Assembly (NCBI GenBank): GCA_016882585.1
Contig: VGPP01000113.1
Span: 1 to 5,706 of the forward strand
Direction of reading: 5' to 3'
DNA from: Cyanobacteria bacterium M_surface_7_m2_037
Lineage (GTDB): Bacteria > Cyanobacteriota > Cyanobacteriia > PCC-6307 > Cyanobiaceae
Length of the DNA stretch: 5,706 bases
Shown: positions 4,592 to 5,706 of the stretch, in pieces
Position numbering within the stretch: the first letter of the stretch is position 1
Layout: each line of letters begins with the position of its first letter
Notes under the pieces: model-generated
Told to the model about the DNA's origin: nothing
Database searches by the model: none
The model's input: the letters and a program-made list of their open reading frames with translations, nothing else
Made by a program: the position numbers and the translations under genes

Positions 4592-5706
4592 ATGCCTTGG
4601 CGGCGGCGACATCGCGTTTTGGGCCTGATCGCAGCGTTGGCGCTGACCAGCACGGCTGGTGGCGCCGCAGCCGATCCACTGCCAGAGCAACCTCCAGAAC
4701 CCCTAGCCGAGCCGATTTCGCTCAGCGATCCCTGGCCCAGCCTGCAGGAGCTGCTGCAACTGCCCGACTGGCTGGAGCTGGAGCTGAGCGTGACGGCCGA
4801 ACCGCTGTTCAATCCCCTGGGTGGGGAGCGCTCAGCCGGCAGCTGGATCCAACAGGGAACCCTCAGCCTCAATCTCAGTTCAGGCCTCAACAAAGCCAGT
4901 TCCAGCTGGCGTGAATGGGACCACTGGCAGCTGAGCGTCGATGTGAATCACGACGCCGGCGATGCCTACTACAACAACGCCATCGGGGCGTTGTTCCCGC
5001 TGCAGCAGGTGGCCTACCCAGCGGGCTTTTACCTCTCGGAAATCGCCATCCAACGGCAGCACGGTGAAGGCTGGCTCAACGTGAAGGCCGGCATCCTGCC
5101 GATCAATCCCGATTTTGTGGAAGTGCCGGTGCTCGGCAACTACGTGCACTCGGCCTTCAACAACACGCTCAACATCACGGTGGCCGGCCTACCGATCAAC
5201 CCCTACACCGCCTTTGGCGGTGTGGTGACGGCCCACGCCAGCCCGGAGCTGAGCCTGCGCTACGGCCTGTTTGATCTCAGCAGCACAGACACCCTCTCCC
5301 GCTGGCTCGGTCTCAGCGATGGCGGCATCGGGCCCAACAGTGGTGTGGCGCAGTTTCTGCAGCTGGATCTCCAGCCCAGCGCAATGAGCGCCCAGCCCTT
5401 GCCGGCCTGCCGCACCGAGCGGGGGGTGGTGCGATGGAGCCAGCAACGCGGCGTTTGCCCGGCGCCGGTGAGCGTGGAGAACCAGCTACCCGATGGCCTG
5501 TTCAGCGTTGGGGGATTCCTCACCAGCGAGAACGGCAATGGCGTGTACGGGAGCATCACGGTTCCCAGCGGCCTGCCACTCGGGCTCGCTCACCGCTTTT
5601 GGCTCGGCGGCTCCTATGCGCCGGATGCCTCCCAGCCCCCCGCCCCCACCTTTGTGGGCGGGGGGCTGGTGGTGCAGGGCATGCTGCCCGGACGCCCCCT
5701 GGATGT
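4592..5706 (+). CDS. OprB-like carbohydrate-selective porin (3' truncated by window)
   Basis: Predicted outer-membrane beta-barrel porin for small solutes, probably sugars or organic carbon. The frame is open from ATG 4592 to the window end (371 codons). The start is set by GAGGG at 4580-4584. A Sec signal peptide is clear: basic n-region MPWRRRHR, hydrophobic core about 9-22, and an AAA site with likely cleavage between 27 and 28. The mature part has a Pro-rich stretch, then alternating amphipathic strands typical of barrels, such as WQLSVDVNHD, WLNVKAGILPINPDF and LSLRYGLFDLSS. The GILP(I/V)NPDF and NNTLNITVAGLP-type segments suit the OprB family. C273 and C289 could form a disulfide in an external loop. 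No SLH domain precedes the barrel, unlike the SomA/SomB-type cyanobacterial porins. The family assignment is by eye; the barrel end lies outside. Confidence 0.8.
   Translation, partial: MPWRRRHRVLGLIAALALTSTAGGAAADPLPEQPPEPLAEPISLSDPWPSLQELLQLPDWLELELSVTAEPLFNPLGGERSAGSWIQQGTLSLNLSSGLNKASSSWREWDHWQLSVDVNHDAGDAYYNNAIGALFPLQQVAYPAGFYLSEIAIQRQHGEGWLNVKAGILPINPDFVEVPVLGNYVHSAFNNTLNITVAGLPINPYTAFGGVVTAHASPELSLRYGLFDLSSTDTLSRWLGLSDGGIGPNSGVAQFLQLDLQPSAMSAQPLPACRTERGVVRWSQQRGVCPAPVSVENQLPDGLFSVGGFLTSENGNGVYGSITVPSGLPLGLAHRFWLGGSYAPDASQPPAPTFVGGGLVVQGMLPGRPLD
5632..5669 (+). repeat. 14-bp perfect GC hairpin inside the porin gene
   Basis: The arm at 5632-5645 (CCAGCCCCCCGCCC) and the arm at 5656-5669 (GGGCGGGGGGCTGG) are perfect reverse complements around a 10-nt loop. 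In frame they encode a Pro-rich stretch followed by a Gly triplet. The frame reads through without disruption. The hairpin may simply follow from Pro and Gly codons, but its stability could pause polymerases or cause slippage in the C6/G6 runs. Confidence 0.5.

Noticed and set aside
4592..4672. Twin-arginine (Tat) signal in the porin
   Set aside because: RRRHRVLG has arginines but not the usual S/T-R-R-x-F-L-K pattern; outer-membrane barrels use Sec, and the AAA cleavage site fits a Sec signal.
3731..4690. Minus-strand ORF of 319 codons opposite the linker
   Set aside because: It overlaps a certain phycobilisome linker; it is Ala/Gly/His-rich with no motif, as expected from complementing GC-rich codons.

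Overview
The window looks like a piece of a GC-rich picocyanobacterial chromosome (Synechococcus/Cyanobium type). The strongest evidence is a phycobilisome rod-linker gene. Supporting evidence is two exact copies of the cyanobacterial HIP1 octamer (GCGATCGC), an NtcA-type promoter, and GC-rich codon use of the kind seen in that group. Every gene I can support is on the plus strand, and the long minus-strand ORFs are GC-rich shadows.

Layout. (1) 1-1476: a cyclic-di-GMP phosphodiesterase with a decayed GGDEF-like domain and an intact EAL domain; its frame is open at the left edge. (2) 1579-2688: pyrC, class II dihydroorotase, complete with all metal-binding residues. A perfect 8-bp inverted repeat overlaps its stop codon. 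(3) 2780-3100: an unrecognised 106-aa protein. (4) 3111-3153: a textbook NtcA box (GTA-N8-TAC) followed 23 nt later by a TAN3T -10 box. It drives a 61-aa unrecognised small protein (3186-3371, GTG start, perfect AGGAGG). (5) about 3485-4522: a CpcC-type phycobilisome rod linker with PBS-linker and CpcD domains and an unusual Ala/Lys/Gly-rich basic tail. No ATG, GTG or TTG lies in frame where its N-terminus should begin. (6) 4529-4586: a strong hairpin inside a second stem that covers the next Shine-Dalgarno. (7) 4592-end: an OprB-like outer-membrane porin with a signal peptide, truncated by the window edge.

The genes do not form one pathway: signalling, pyrimidine synthesis, light harvesting and outer-membrane transport lie side by side. 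The most interesting part is 3100-3600. There, a putative nitrogen-responsive promoter and small protein sit directly upstream of a phycobilisome linker with an abnormal start. Phycobilisomes are a major nitrogen store, so a nitrogen-control link is reasonable, but it is inference. I found no CRISPR array, tRNA, rRNA, insertion sequence or recognisable defence or biosynthetic system. No stretch longer than about 115 bases lacks a gene.
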